A DNA stretch of 64,000 nt from Spirochaetota bacterium (GCA_022711355.1 JAKLFE010000004.1:1-64000); one strand, 5' to 3'. Positions 53,611-62,109 are shown, counted from the first letter of the stretch. Translations and numbers: made by a program. The notes: generated by a model not told the origin, from the sequence alone.

Positions 53611-54267
53611 TCATTGATCGTCCTGGCTCACGAGGAGGGAGTAGACCTCCTGGGGCGTCTTGGCGGCGGCCAGCTGGTCCCGGAGCGCCCCGTTCTTGAG
53701 CTTGGAGCTGAAGAAGGAGAGGGTCTGGAGGTAGTAGGCGTGCTGGTTGTAGGCGGCGGCGATCATGAACAGGAGGCGGACGGGCATGTCGTCGAGGGAC
53801 TGGAAGTCGATGATGTCGCACTGGCTCACCCCGACCGAGACGACGAGGTCCGTGACCGAGGAGAGGCGGACGTGGGGTATGGCGATGCCGCGGCCGATAG
53901 CCGTGCTCATGAGCTCCTCGCGCCGCAGGATCTCGGCCACGAGCTCCTGGCGGCTCTTGATCTGGGGGGCGCTGGCCAGGTTCTCGGCCAGGGCGACGAG
54001 GGCGTCCCGCTTCTTGGCGTGGCTGAGGAAGAGGATCCGATCCGGGGAGAGGATGTTCTGGATCTGGACGACGCTGAAGATGTTCGCGGGGCGGTTGGAG
54101 GAGAGCCGCTCGTTCACCCAGCGCTCGATCTCGCTCTTCTTGAAGCGCCAGACGGTCCCGATCTTGCCCGAGGGTATCTCGCCCTTCTGGGCCCAATCGT
54201 AGACCGTACGCTCGGAAACCCGGAGATATCGAGCGACTTCTTCGATGGTGAGGATATCGTCATCCAT
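53611..54267 (-). CDS. EIIA-Ntr (PtsN-like) protein fused to a MerR/excisionase HTH
   Basis: 218 residues. Residues 1-55 are an excisionase-family helix-turn-helix (LTIEEVARYLRVSERTVYDW, RFKKSEIERWV). Residues 65-215 are a PTS EIIA type 2 domain with the phosphorylatable H132 in GRGIAIPHVRL. The fusion lets phosphotransfer state control DNA binding; it is typical of spirochaetes. The target is unknown. A GGGAGGAG ribosome site lies before the ATG. Confidence 0.92.
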   Translation of the reverse strand: MDDDILTIEEVARYLRVSERTVYDWAQKGEIPSGKIGTVWRFKKSEIERWVNERLSSNRPANIFSVVQIQNILSPDRILFLSHAKKRDALVALAENLASAPQIKSRQELVAEILRREELMSTAIGRGIAIPHVRLSSVTDLVVSVGVSQCDIIDFQSLDDMPVRLLFMIAAAYNQHAYYLQTLSFFSSKLKNGALRDQLAAAKTPQEVYSLLVSQDDQ

Positions 54268-54284
54268 GCGAAGGACTCCTCCCT

Positions 54285-54312
54285 ATAATAAAGCTTCGCA
54301 TTATTGTGCAAC
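54285..54312 (-). promoter_or_regulatory. Promoter of ptsN-HTH gene
   Basis: TTGCAC (reverse of 54307-54312), 16-base spacer, TATTAT (reverse of 54285-54290), in a locally AT-rich stretch. Confidence 0.5.
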
Positions 54313-54372
54313 GGATGCGAGTATATGTCAAGTGAAAGCCGTTTCGCAGGATGGAAGGGGGCCGGATCGCTC

Positions 54373-54909
54373 CTAGGCCTGCCAGGGCCGGTCGAAGCTC
54401 CCCTCGCTCACGAGGTCCTGCAGCTTCTTGGTGGGGTGGATGAGGTGGCTGGCGAGCTTGAGGAGGTCCACGCGCGCGCGGGGATAGCCGAGGGCGAGGA
54501 GGGAGACGACCTTGTAGGCCGCGGGGAGGCCGACGAGGCGCCTGACCATGGCCTCGTCGAAGCTGCCGACCCAGCAGCTGCCCAGGCCCTCGGCGCTGGC
54601 GGCGAGGGCGAGGTGCTCGAGGGCTATGGTCGTGTCGACCTCGTACCACTCGGGAGAGCGGGCCTGGTCCCCGGCGCCGACGACGACGAGGGGGCACTGG
54701 TCGAGGAACTTCGCGTAGGGGCCGCCTCGGGCGAGCTCGGCCCGGGCGGCGGGATCGCTCACGAGGACGAGGCGCCAGGGCATGAGGTTGTTGGCCGAGG
54801 GCGCCTCGCGGGCGGCCTCGAGGAGGCGGGCGAGGAGCTCCCGAGGGATGGGCCGATCCTCGTAGGAGCGGACCGAGCTGCGGGCCATGAGGGTTTGGTA
54901 GAATTCCAT
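54373..54909 (-). CDS. Nitroreductase family protein
   Basis: 178 residues. FMN-binding opening SSVRSYEDRPIPRELLARLLEAAREAPSANNLMPWRLVLV, dimer segment LEHLALAASAEGLGSCWVGSF and closing LLALGYPRA are standard for small NADH/FMN nitroreductases. Substrate open. GGAGG six bases upstream of the ATG. It starts one base after the recX stop. Confidence 0.92.
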   Translation of the reverse strand: MEFYQTLMARSSVRSYEDRPIPRELLARLLEAAREAPSANNLMPWRLVLVSDPAARAELARGGPYAKFLDQCPLVVVGAGDQARSPEWYEVDTTIALEHLALAASAEGLGSCWVGSFDEAMVRRLVGLPAAYKVVSLLALGYPRARVDLLKLASHLIHPTKKLQDLVSEGSFDRPWQA

Positions 54910-54910
54910 G

Positions 54911-55594
54911 TCAGGCCTCCGTTTCTTCGCGGTATGCCGAGATTTCCGAGGAGCCGAAGCCGAGGGCGCGGAGCCGCGAGCGGGCCGCGGCGGGATCGCC
55001 CTTGGCCTTCTTGAGCTCCGCGGCCCAGGCCCGGCCGAGGGCGGCGCGCCGGGCTTCCGGGTCGAGGAGGGCGGCTATGGCGGACCGGGCCGTCTCCTCG
55101 TCGACGCCGCGGGCCCGGAGGGCGGCGGCCAGGCTGGCGGGGCCCTCGGCCCGGCGGGCCAGGCGGGAGGCGACGTAGGCCCGGGCGAAGCGGGCCTCGT
55201 CGAGCCAGCCCCGCTCCGCGAGGCGCTCGAGGGCCAGGCTTACCGCCCGGCCCGAGAAGCCCCGGGAGCCGAGCTTGACCTTGAGCATGAAGGCCGACTG
55301 CTCGGCCCGGGCCAGGAGGGCGAGGCCCCGCTTCTCCGCCTCGCGGGCCTCGGCGGCGAGGCGGAGGGCGGCTTCCCCGGCCTCGTCGAGCTCGGTCCCC
55401 GCCGCGAGGGCGGCGGGGGGCAGGCCGAGGGAATCCAGGAGCTCGAGCTCGACCAAAAAGCTGGAGCCCCCGGCCGCGATGGTCGCGACTCCGGAGGCTC
55501 CACGCCGTACGGATTCTATCCGCAGTCTCGGCGCTTCGCGCCTCGACTCAGCGATTTCCTGCGCCTTGTCCATATCCGCAGGAAATCGCGCCAT
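54911..55594 (-). CDS. recX: RecX-like regulatory protein
   Basis: 227 residues. The RecX three-helix repeats are visible: LKVKLGSRGFSGRAVSLALERLAERGWLDEARFARAYVASRL and GPASLAAALRARGVDEETARSAI, then a third repeat ending LRALGFGSSEISAYRE. About 70 residues of less conserved N-terminus precede them. RecX modulates RecA filaments; no recA lies in the window. The start at 55594 is ten bases after rpsI; an ATG at 55573 is possible. Confidence 0.85.
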   Translation of the reverse strand: MARFPADMDKAQEIAESRREAPRLRIESVRRGASGVATIAAGGSSFLVELELLDSLGLPPAALAAGTELDEAGEAALRLAAEAREAEKRGLALLARAEQSAFMLKVKLGSRGFSGRAVSLALERLAERGWLDEARFARAYVASRLARRAEGPASLAAALRARGVDEETARSAIAALLDPEARRAALGRAWAAELKKAKGDPAAARSRLRALGFGSSEISAYREETEA

Positions 55595-55603
55595 GAAGAT
55601 GAA

Positions 55604-55996
55604 TTAGCGCTTGCTGAACTGGAAGCGGCGGCGGGCGCCGCGCTGGCCGTACTTCTTGCGCTCGACCATGCGCGGGTCGCGGGTGAGGAAGCCGTTGGCC
55701 CTGAGGGAGGCGTGGCTCGCGGGGTCGACCTGGGCGAGGGCCTGGGCGACGCCGTGGCGGCAGGCCCCAGCCTGGCCGTTGGGGCCGCCGCCGAGGACGC
55801 TGATGAGGATATCGTACTTGTTCTCGGAGGCCGTCACCATGAGGGGCTGGCGCACCATGTAGACGAGCTCGCCCTGCTTGAAGTAGCTGCCGAGCTCCTT
55901 GCCGTTGACCTCGACCTTGCCCGTGCCCTCGCGGACGAAGACGCGAGCGATGGCGCACTTGCGGCGGCCGGTCCCTATTCCGAGGTTCCTGATCAT
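55604..55996 (-). CDS. rpsI: 30S ribosomal protein S9
   Basis: 130 residues. GTGRRKCAIARVFVREGTGKVEVNGK at the N-terminus and MVERKKYGQRGARRRFQFSKR at the C-terminus, whose basic tail contacts P-site tRNA. It follows rplM by 16 bases in the universal L13-S9 order. Confidence 0.98.
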   Translation of the reverse strand: MIRNLGIGTGRRKCAIARVFVREGTGKVEVNGKELGSYFKQGELVYMVRQPLMVTASENKYDILISVLGGGPNGQAGACRHGVAQALAQVDPASHASLRANGFLTRDPRMVERKKYGQRGARRRFQFSKR

Positions 55997-56012
55997 CCTT
56001 CGATCCCCTTAC

Positions 56013-56441
56013 TTACAGTTCGATGGCGACGGGGCCCTGAGCCGCGTGCGGGTGGTTCGGGCCGGCGTAGATCTTGGCGTTCTTGTAGAGCTTGCGGCCC
56101 AGGGGTCCCTTGGGGAGCATGCCGCGGATGGCCAGCTCGAGGGGGGCCACGGGATTCCGCTGGAGCAGCTCGGCGAAGGTGTTGTCCTTGAGGCCGCCGG
56201 GGAAGCCGGTGTGGTGGTAGTAGACCTTGTTCTGGCGCTTGCGCCCGCTCACCGCGATCTTGTCGGCGTTGACGACGACGATGAAGTCGCCCGTCTCCTG
56301 GGAGGGGGTGTAGGTCGGCTTGTGCTTGCCGCGGAGCATGTAGGCCACCTTGGCGGCGACGCGGCCGAGGGGCTTGCCCTCCGCGTCGATCACGAACCAG
56401 GAGCGCTCGGCGGTCTGGGGCGTGACGAATAGGGTCTTCAT
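56013..56441 (-). CDS. rplM: 50S ribosomal protein L13
   Basis: 142 residues. WFVIDAEGKPLGRVAAKVAYMLRGKHKPTYTPSQETGDFIVVVNADKI and AIRGMLPKGPLGRKLYKNAKIYAGPNHPH are unmistakable. First gene of the ribosomal operon, with a strong promoter 55 bases upstream. Confidence 0.98.
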   Translation of the reverse strand: MKTLFVTPQTAERSWFVIDAEGKPLGRVAAKVAYMLRGKHKPTYTPSQETGDFIVVVNADKIAVSGRKRQNKVYYHHTGFPGGLKDNTFAELLQRNPVAPLELAIRGMLPKGPLGRKLYKNAKIYAGPNHPHAAQGPVAIEL

Positions 56442-56495
56442 CTATCTATACCTTTACCTTCTCGTGGTATCGTGCGGCGGAATCGCGCGGGCGCC

Positions 56496-56524
56496 ATATT
56501 CCCATAAAGGGTGATAAGTGTCAA
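56496..56524 (-). promoter_or_regulatory. Promoter of rplM-rpsI operon
   Basis: Consensus TTGACA (reverse of 56519-56524), 17-base spacer, GAATAT (reverse of 56496-56501). The leader of about 50 bases could hold autoregulatory structure but no clear known motif is seen. Confidence 0.6.
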
Positions 56525-56572
56525 TACCGCCGGGACGGCGCCGCCCGGAGGGACCCTCGCCGCCGGGGCCGT

Positions 56573-56818
56573 TCAGCCCTTCTTGCCCGCCTTCTCGGCT
56601 TCCTTGGCCGACTCCTCGGCCTCTTCCTTCTTGGCTTCCATCCTATCCTTGATGTCGGCGACCCCGATGAACACGGCGATGATCCCCACGAAGGCGGCGA
56701 GGACGGGCAGGGAGCCCCTGAGGAAGGCGAGGACGTCCGCCCACCAGGCGAGGGGGCCCGGCACGCAGGCGAAGACGGCGAAGGCGACGAAGAGTATCCC
56801 GACTATGAGGGCGACCAT
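56573..56818 (-). CDS. Small two-span membrane protein
   Basis: 81 residues from ATG at 56818, with TAGGAGG upstream. Two hydrophobic spans (ALIVGILFVAFAVFACVPG, then LPVLAAFVGIIAVFIGVADI) and a Lys/Glu-rich cytosolic tail (KEEAEESAKEAEKAGKKG). It resembles small conserved spirochaete membrane proteins of unknown function. The frame is open upstream to 56902 but that part lacks a ribosome site. Confidence 0.7.
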   Translation of the reverse strand: MVALIVGILFVAFAVFACVPGPLAWWADVLAFLRGSLPVLAAFVGIIAVFIGVADIKDRMEAKKEEAEESAKEAEKAGKKG

Positions 56819-56912
56819 GCTATTTCCTCCTAATTCCCGGCGGAGCGAGGCTTTCCCCGCGCCGCCGGCTCCAATGATAGCATTTCGGGCCCTCCGTAGC
56901 AACCGCCGCCGA

Positions 56913-56942
56913 TTGTCCGGCCCGGGCCTCGGGGGCTATACT
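56913..56942 (+). promoter_or_regulatory. Promoter of RNB gene, leaderless type
   Basis: TTGTCC at 56913-56918, 18-base spacer, TATACT at 56937-56942, eight bases before the ATG at 56951; no Shine-Dalgarno. Confidence 0.6.
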
Positions 56943-56950
56943 GGGCGACC

Positions 56951-58858
56951 ATGTTCAAGGCCCAATCCATAGCCCTTTATAAAAACCGCCCCGTCCTCGT
57001 CCTGGAGGTCAGGGACCGGATCGAGATACGGCTCGAGGACGGCTCCTCCCTCCGCGTCCGCGACAAGGACCTCGCGGCCCTCCACCCGGGGCCCGTGACC
57101 AAGCTGCCCGAGCCGGCGGGCGGGGGGGATTTCGACACCGCCCGCGCCATGCTCGCGGGCCCGGCGGCCGCGCCCACGCCCTGGCTCGAGCTGGCCGAGC
57201 TGGTCTTCGGCGCCTCCGGCCCGGCCGAGGTCCTTGCCTGCTGGAAGGAAGCGGCCGAGGGGCGGCGCTACCGCCTCGCCGAGGGCCTGCCCCTCGCCCT
57301 GAGCGACGAGGAGGTCGAGCGCGAGGCGGCCAAGCGGGAACGCAAGGAGGGCGAGGCCGCCGAGCGGGCGGCCTTCGTGGAACGGGCCCGGCGCGCGAGG
57401 AAGGCCAAGGGCGGCGAGGGAGCCTTCCTTCCCGCCGACGAGCGCTTCCTGGCCGAGATCGAGGCCCTCGCCCTGGGCAAGAGCGCCAAATGCAGGATGG
57501 CGGCCGATATCGGCTTCGCCGAGGAGGCCGAGGCGGCCGGCGCCTTCCTCCTGGCCGCCGGGCACTGGGACGAGGGGCTGAATCCCTACCCCAGCCGCGC
57601 GGGCTGCCCCCTCTCCCCGCCCCGGGTCGCCCTCGGCCCCGAGGCCGGCGGAGGCCCCGAGCGGGTCGACCTGGGGGATATGGAAGCCTGGGCCATCGAC
57701 AACGCCTGGTCCTCCGACCCCGACGACGCCATCGGCTGGGACGGTTCGGCGGTCTGGGTCCACGTGGCGGACCCGGCCTCCGCCATCCTCCCCGGCTCCC
57801 CCGCCGACCTCGAGGCCCTCGCCCGGGGGGCGACCCTCTACCTCCCCGAGCTGACCTCCCCCATGCTTCCCGACGAGGCCCTCGAGCGCTTCGGCCTGGG
57901 CCTCGGGGAGGGCCCCGGCCCCGGGCTCCTCCCGACCTCCCCCGCCCTCTCCTTCCGCATCGAGGTGGCCGAGGACGGATCCCTGGCCGCGGTCGAGGTC
58001 CTGGCCTCGAGCCTCCGGGTGCGGCGCGCCTCCTACGGCGAAGCCGACCGCCTCATCGCCGCGGGCGAGGCCCCCGGCCTCGCCGCCCTGGGAGAGGTCG
58101 CGCGCCGCCGCGCCGCCCGCCGCCGCGCCAACGGCGCGGTCGAGATCGACATACCCGAGGTCAGGGTCAGGGTCTTCCCCGGTGAGGGGGGGGCGAAGGA
58201 GATCGCGATCGAGCCGGTGCCCGAGGACAGCTCGAGCGGCCTCGTGCGCGAGATGATGCTCCTCGCGGGGGAGGCAGCCGCCCGCTGGGCCTTCGAGCGG
58301 GGCCTGGCCTTCCCCTACTACAGCCAGGAGGCCCCCGGCGAGTCCGCGGCCTCCCGCGAGGGGGAGGACTCCCTCGCCGCCCAATTCGCGCGGCGCCGCC
58401 TCATGCGCGCGGGGGTCTCGGGGCCGACCCCGATGGCCCACCGGGGCCTCGGCCTGCCCTTCTACGCCCAGGCGACGAGCCCGCTCCGCCGCTACCAGGA
58501 CCTCCTGGGGCACATGCAGCTCCGCGCGGTCCTGGCCGGCCGCGAGCCCCTCGACGCCGACGAGGTCGGCCGGCGCTGCGCCCTCGCCCAGGCAGCCTCG
58601 GCCGCGACGCGCCAGGCCGAGCGCGGGAGCGAGCTGCACTGGAAGCTCGCCTACCTCGCGCGCCGCCCGGGCTGGGAGGGGAAGGCCCTCCTCGTGGGCT
58701 CGGCCGGTCCCGGGACCTACCAGGCCTACCTCCCCGAGCTCGGGCTCGAGACGAGGCTCCGCCTCGGCCCCGACCGCTCCCTCGACGAGGAGCTGCGGGT
58801 ACGGCTGGCCCGGGTCGACCTCGGGAGCCTCGAAGCCTCCTTCGAGGAGCTCCGCTAG
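56951..58858 (+). CDS. RNB-domain (RNase II/R type) exoribonuclease
   Basis: 635 residues. A small N-terminal beta domain (1-40, ALYKNRPVLVLEVRDRIEIRLEDG) is followed by a helical region and the RNB domain from about 240. The metal-binding motif is AWAIDNAWSSDPDDAIGWDG. NGAVEIDIPEVRV, MLLAGEAAARWAFE and HRGLGLPFYAQATSPLRRYQDLLGHMQL complete the catalytic set. A C-terminal S1-like beta region closes the protein. Expected to degrade RNA 3-prime to 5-prime. The family type resembles cyanobacterial/plastid RNase II more than E. coli RNase R in its short N-terminus. Confidence 0.92.
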   Translation: MFKAQSIALYKNRPVLVLEVRDRIEIRLEDGSSLRVRDKDLAALHPGPVTKLPEPAGGGDFDTARAMLAGPAAAPTPWLELAELVFGASGPAEVLACWKEAAEGRRYRLAEGLPLALSDEEVEREAAKRERKEGEAAERAAFVERARRARKAKGGEGAFLPADERFLAEIEALALGKSAKCRMAADIGFAEEAEAAGAFLLAAGHWDEGLNPYPSRAGCPLSPPRVALGPEAGGGPERVDLGDMEAWAIDNAWSSDPDDAIGWDGSAVWVHVADPASAILPGSPADLEALARGATLYLPELTSPMLPDEALERFGLGLGEGPGPGLLPTSPALSFRIEVAEDGSLAAVEVLASSLRVRRASYGEADRLIAAGEAPGLAALGEVARRRAARRRANGAVEIDIPEVRVRVFPGEGGAKEIAIEPVPEDSSSGLVREMMLLAGEAAARWAFERGLAFPYYSQEAPGESAASREGEDSLAAQFARRRLMRAGVSGPTPMAHRGLGLPFYAQATSPLRRYQDLLGHMQLRAVLAGREPLDADEVGRRCALAQAASAATRQAERGSELHWKLAYLARRPGWEGKALLVGSAGPGTYQAYLPELGLETRLRLGPDRSLDEELRVRLARVDLGSLEASFEELR

Positions 58859-58867
58859 GGCCTCGTA

Positions 58868-58896
58868 TTGACCCTGGGGTGCGGCGGCTCTATCCT
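58868..58896 (+). promoter_or_regulatory. Promoter of cyclase gene, near-leaderless
   Basis: TTGACC at 58868-58873, 17-base spacer, TATCCT at 58891-58896, nine bases before the ATG at 58906; no Shine-Dalgarno. Confidence 0.55.
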
Positions 58897-58905
58897 TTCG
58901 CTACC

Positions 58906-61182
58906 ATGGAGCACAAGGACCACCGCCTCGCAGCCCTCGTGTACGCGGACATAGCCGGCTTCTCCCGCATGATGGAGGCTGACCAGGCCGGCGCCCTCGA
59001 GCTCCTGCGCTACCAGCGCGAGCTCTTCGGCGGCATCGCCGCCCGCCGCGGGGGCTCCCTCGTCAAGACGATGGGCGACGCCCTCCTCCTCGACTTCAAG
59101 AACGCGGCCGAGGCCCTCCAGTGCGCCCTGGAGGCCCAGGACCTGATCTACGCCCGCAACAAGGCGGCCCCGGGAGCGCCCCTGCTCCTGCGCATCGGGC
59201 TCCACGTAGGCGACATCTGCTTCTTCGAGGACGACGCGCTGGGCGAGGGCGTCACCATCGCGGCGCGGCTGCGCTCCCTCGCGCGGCCCGGCTGCGTCTG
59301 CCTCTCCCAGGACGCCTACGGCCTCGCCCTCGGCAAGGTCGGGTTCAGCGCGCGGGACCTGGGCGCCCTCCCCCTCGAGGGCGTCTCCAAGGAGATCCGG
59401 GCCTACGAGATCGCCACGCCCAGCGCCGGGCTCGGCCCCGGCCCGGGCGAGCCGCTCCCTGGCGGCGCGGCGGCCGCGGCCCCGGGAAAGGGCCCCGAAG
59501 GCTCCCCGAGCCTCCTTACGGAGATCCGCGCCTCCATCCTCCGGGACTGCAAGGAGCTCGGGCGCCGCATGACCGTGGACGAGGCCCGGGAGAAGTACGG
59601 CTTCTACGGGGCCGAGGCCGACGAGGTCATCGCCTCCATGGCCGAGCGGGGCGTCCTCGCCCGGCCGGCCCCGGGACGCGTCGAGGATCCCGCGGGAGCT
59701 CCCGCAGGAGCCTCGAGCTTCGGCATCTTCGACGGGAAGATCGTCGTCGGCGGCAAGGTCCTCGGCACGACGGAGGAGCTGGGCAAGGGCATAGGCTCGG
59801 CGATCAGCGGCATCGTGAGCGAGATCGAGCGCCACGCCAGGGAGGAAGGGGGCGGGGACCGCGAGGCGATGCGGGAAGCCCGGCACGCCGCCAGGGACAG
59901 GGCCCGCGCGGGGAGGCACGCGGCGCGCGAGGCCCTCCGCCGCGAGGTGGGGGAAGGCCCGACCGGGAAGTGGGACCGCAGGCTCATGGAGGAGGAGCGC
60001 TGGCGCCCCGGATCCGAGGCCCTGGCCCCCGACATCGACAGCTACCGGGAGCTCCTGGCCGAGCGCCGCGCCAAGGCCCGGGGCGGCCTCGCGGCCCACA
60101 CCATTACCTACGGCGCGGTCAACGCCTTCCTCTGGTACCTGAACCTCAGGACCTCGCCGGGCGGCTTCCTCTGGGCCGCCATCGTGAGCGCGGCCTGGGG
60201 CATCGGCCTGGTCTCCTCCTACGTCGCCGCCTCCCGGGCCGGGGCCAAGGCCCGCGAGGCCGAGGCGATGCCCGACCTCGATTCCTCCCAGCTCGCCATC
60301 TACAAGAAGCTCGGGCGCATGGAGGACTCCATGGCCCAGCACGGGGCCTCGACGATCATGGTGAGCTTCCTCCTCGGGCTCATCAACTTCCTGACCGGCC
60401 CCTCCTTCCTCTGGTTCCTCATCCCGAGCGCCCTCCTCCTCCTGGGCTACATCTCCCACGCGGCGGCCTTCTCGGCCTCCCGGCCCCGGCTCCGCCGCAA
60501 GCTCCTCGACTCCCTAGGGATCAAGGGCGGCTGGAGGGGCCTGTTCCGGGGCGCCCAGGCCCGGCGCGCCGAGGCCGCGGGCCTGGGCCCCTACGCCGAC
60601 CTGTACCGCGAGGCCCAAGCCGCCCGCGACGCCCTCGCCGCCCAGGCGGCCGCCGGCCAGGCGGGCCCCCTGGACGAGGGCCTCGCGCCCTCGCTGGACC
60701 GCTACCTCGGGCAGGTCAGGCTCCTCGCCCAGTCCGCCAACGAGATCGACCGCCTCGTCGAGGCCATACCCATGGCAGAGCTCGCGAAGGACCGGGCGGC
60801 CCTGGCCGCCAAGCGCGACGCGGCGGCGAGCCCGGGCCTCAAGGAGGAGTACGGGCGCTCCATCGCGGAGATCGACAAGCAGGAGCGCTCCTACCAGGAG
60901 CTCAAGGAGCAGAGCGAGGTCGTCAGGCTCCGGCTCTCCTCCTCGGTCAACCAGCTCAAGCAGATGCGCCTGGACATCGCCCGGCTCCAGGCGGCGCCCG
61001 GGGCCGGGGCCGGCGGCGGCCTCGAGGGGCTCCGCCTGCGCAGCGAGGAGCTCTCGCGCTACCTCGAGGACCTGCGCGCAGGCTACGAGGAGCCGGAGGC
61101 CGACCCCTACGCCGAGCTCGAGGAGGCCGAGCGCCGCCGCGAGGCCGAGGCCCGGCGGCTCGAGGGGCCCGGGCGCGGCTAG
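58906..61182 (+). CDS. Class III nucleotide cyclase with 2TM and coiled-coil regions
   Basis: 758 residues. Residues 5-175 are an adenylate/guanylate cyclase domain. Metal Asp lies in YADIAGFSRMM, and KTMGDALLL supplies the second Asp and the base-contacting Lys. In the transition-state motif the text is GEGVTIAARL: the Arg is kept but the usual Asn (VN.A.R) is Thr. Then come a linker, a small helical region (DEAREKYGFYGAEADEVIA), a charged Arg/Glu segment, a 2TM-type pair (about 395-440), a second hydrophobic pair (about 485-525) and a long cytosolic coiled coil (about 580-750). Activity is likely but needs proof. Confidence 0.85.
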   Translation: MEHKDHRLAALVYADIAGFSRMMEADQAGALELLRYQRELFGGIAARRGGSLVKTMGDALLLDFKNAAEALQCALEAQDLIYARNKAAPGAPLLLRIGLHVGDICFFEDDALGEGVTIAARLRSLARPGCVCLSQDAYGLALGKVGFSARDLGALPLEGVSKEIRAYEIATPSAGLGPGPGEPLPGGAAAAAPGKGPEGSPSLLTEIRASILRDCKELGRRMTVDEAREKYGFYGAEADEVIASMAERGVLARPAPGRVEDPAGAPAGASSFGIFDGKIVVGGKVLGTTEELGKGIGSAISGIVSEIERHAREEGGGDREAMREARHAARDRARAGRHAAREALRREVGEGPTGKWDRRLMEEERWRPGSEALAPDIDSYRELLAERRAKARGGLAAHTITYGAVNAFLWYLNLRTSPGGFLWAAIVSAAWGIGLVSSYVAASRAGAKAREAEAMPDLDSSQLAIYKKLGRMEDSMAQHGASTIMVSFLLGLINFLTGPSFLWFLIPSALLLLGYISHAAAFSASRPRLRRKLLDSLGIKGGWRGLFRGAQARRAEAAGLGPYADLYREAQAARDALAAQAAAGQAGPLDEGLAPSLDRYLGQVRLLAQSANEIDRLVEAIPMAELAKDRAALAAKRDAAASPGLKEEYGRSIAEIDKQERSYQELKEQSEVVRLRLSSSVNQLKQMRLDIARLQAAPGAGAGGGLEGLRLRSEELSRYLEDLRAGYEEPEADPYAELEEAERRREAEARRLEGPGRG

Positions 61183-61658
61183 CCGCCCGCCGCCCCCCGC
61201 CGCCCCGTCCCGGCCCCGCCCAGCTCCTTGGGCCGCTCCCAGCCCGCGATCCCGCCCGGGACGAGGCGGAAGGAGGGGTGTGGCTCGGGGAAGGCGACCC
61301 CCTCGATCCGGGCGAAGGCCCCGGGATTCCGGGCCGCCGCCTTGGCGCGGAACAGGGCCCACTCGTACCCGACCTGGCCCCGGGCCACGGGGATCCGCCT
61401 AACGCGCCCATCCGGGATCGCGATCCTCGACGCGTCGAAGCGGTAGCCGCGGCTCGAGGCCTCCTCGAGGAGGGCCGCGAGGTAGCCGCCGATCGCGGCC
61501 CCGGGATCCTCGCTCGAGCGGAAGCGCTCGAGCTGGGGATGGGAGCGGTAGCCCCTCGTGCGGCCGGCGAGGACGGCCTGGGCGAGGAGGGCCTCGCGCC
61601 AGGCGGCGACGAGGCCGGCGGGGTCGAGGTAGCGGGGATGGAAGGACCAGAGCCTCAT
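61179..61658 (-). CDS. Pyrimidine dimer DNA glycosylase / endonuclease V family
   Basis: 159 residues. MRLWSFHPRYLDPAGLVAAW, REALLAQAVLAGRTRGYRSHPQLERFR and AIGGYLAALLEEASSRGYRFDASRI follow the Pyr_excise family found in many bacteria. Members excise UV-induced cyclobutane dimers using an N-terminal amine and a Glu. The C-terminal 30 residues are low complexity. The stop overlaps that of the convergent cyclase gene by four bases. Confidence 0.85.
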   Translation of the reverse strand: MRLWSFHPRYLDPAGLVAAWREALLAQAVLAGRTRGYRSHPQLERFRSSEDPGAAIGGYLAALLEEASSRGYRFDASRIAIPDGRVRRIPVARGQVGYEWALFRAKAAARNPGAFARIEGVAFPEPHPSFRLVPGGIAGWERPKELGGAGTGRRGAAGG

Positions 61659-61668
61659 GGCCGCGGCC

Positions 61669-62109
61669 TCAGCGCGCGAGGAGGAGGGCCGCGGCGCCGA
61701 CGAGGAGGGCGAGGGCGCTACCGTGCGCGAAGCTCCGCGCCCGCATCGAGGCCATCGAGGCCGTCAATGAGTCGAGCGAGCTCTCCGTTCGTAGCCTCGA
61801 GGCTTCGAGCTGAGTCTGATACTCGGCGAGCCGCGTCTCGAGCAGCCCGTACTGAAGCGTCAAGCTCGACAGCGCCTGCCTCGACGCGCGCAAGTCCTCG
61901 AGCAAGCTCGTCGACCTTGCCTCCGATTCGCTCAGCCGCGTCTCTAATTCCGCGATACGACTCTTCAAGCCGGCTATATTGCTCTCGTATTGCCGCAATA
62001 TCCCGCGCAGCCTTTCGGCCAGCTCCTGCTGCGGCGACTCCTGCGCCCAGGCAGGCCGCGAGCAGAGCAAGCACAACGAAGCCAGGAATACCGCGAATCG
62101 CGCGCCCAT
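61669..62109 (-). CDS. Exported coiled-coil protein with C-terminal membrane span
   Basis: 146 residues. Signal peptide with cleavage near AWAQ (23), then about 90 residues of regular heptads (ILRQYESNIAGLKSRIAELE, ETRLAEYQTQLEASRLRTES), and a C-terminal hydrophobic anchor (ALALLVGAAALLLAR). AGGAGG lies nine bases before the ATG. Codon use is atypical for the window, with TTG, CGA, GTA, ATA, CAA and AGT; third-position GC is about 84 percent by my count, visibly lower than neighbours. A second open frame overlaps it. Confidence 0.6.
   Translation of the reverse strand: MGARFAVFLASLCLLCSRPAWAQESPQQELAERLRGILRQYESNIAGLKSRIAELETRLSESEARSTSLLEDLRASRQALSSLTLQYGLLETRLAEYQTQLEASRLRTESSLDSLTASMASMRARSFAHGSALALLVGAAALLLAR

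Noticed and set aside
53462-54196. Minus-strand frame ending in the octamer element
   Set aside because: Arg/Pro-rich shadow of the ptsN-HTH gene with a tail translated from the repeat.
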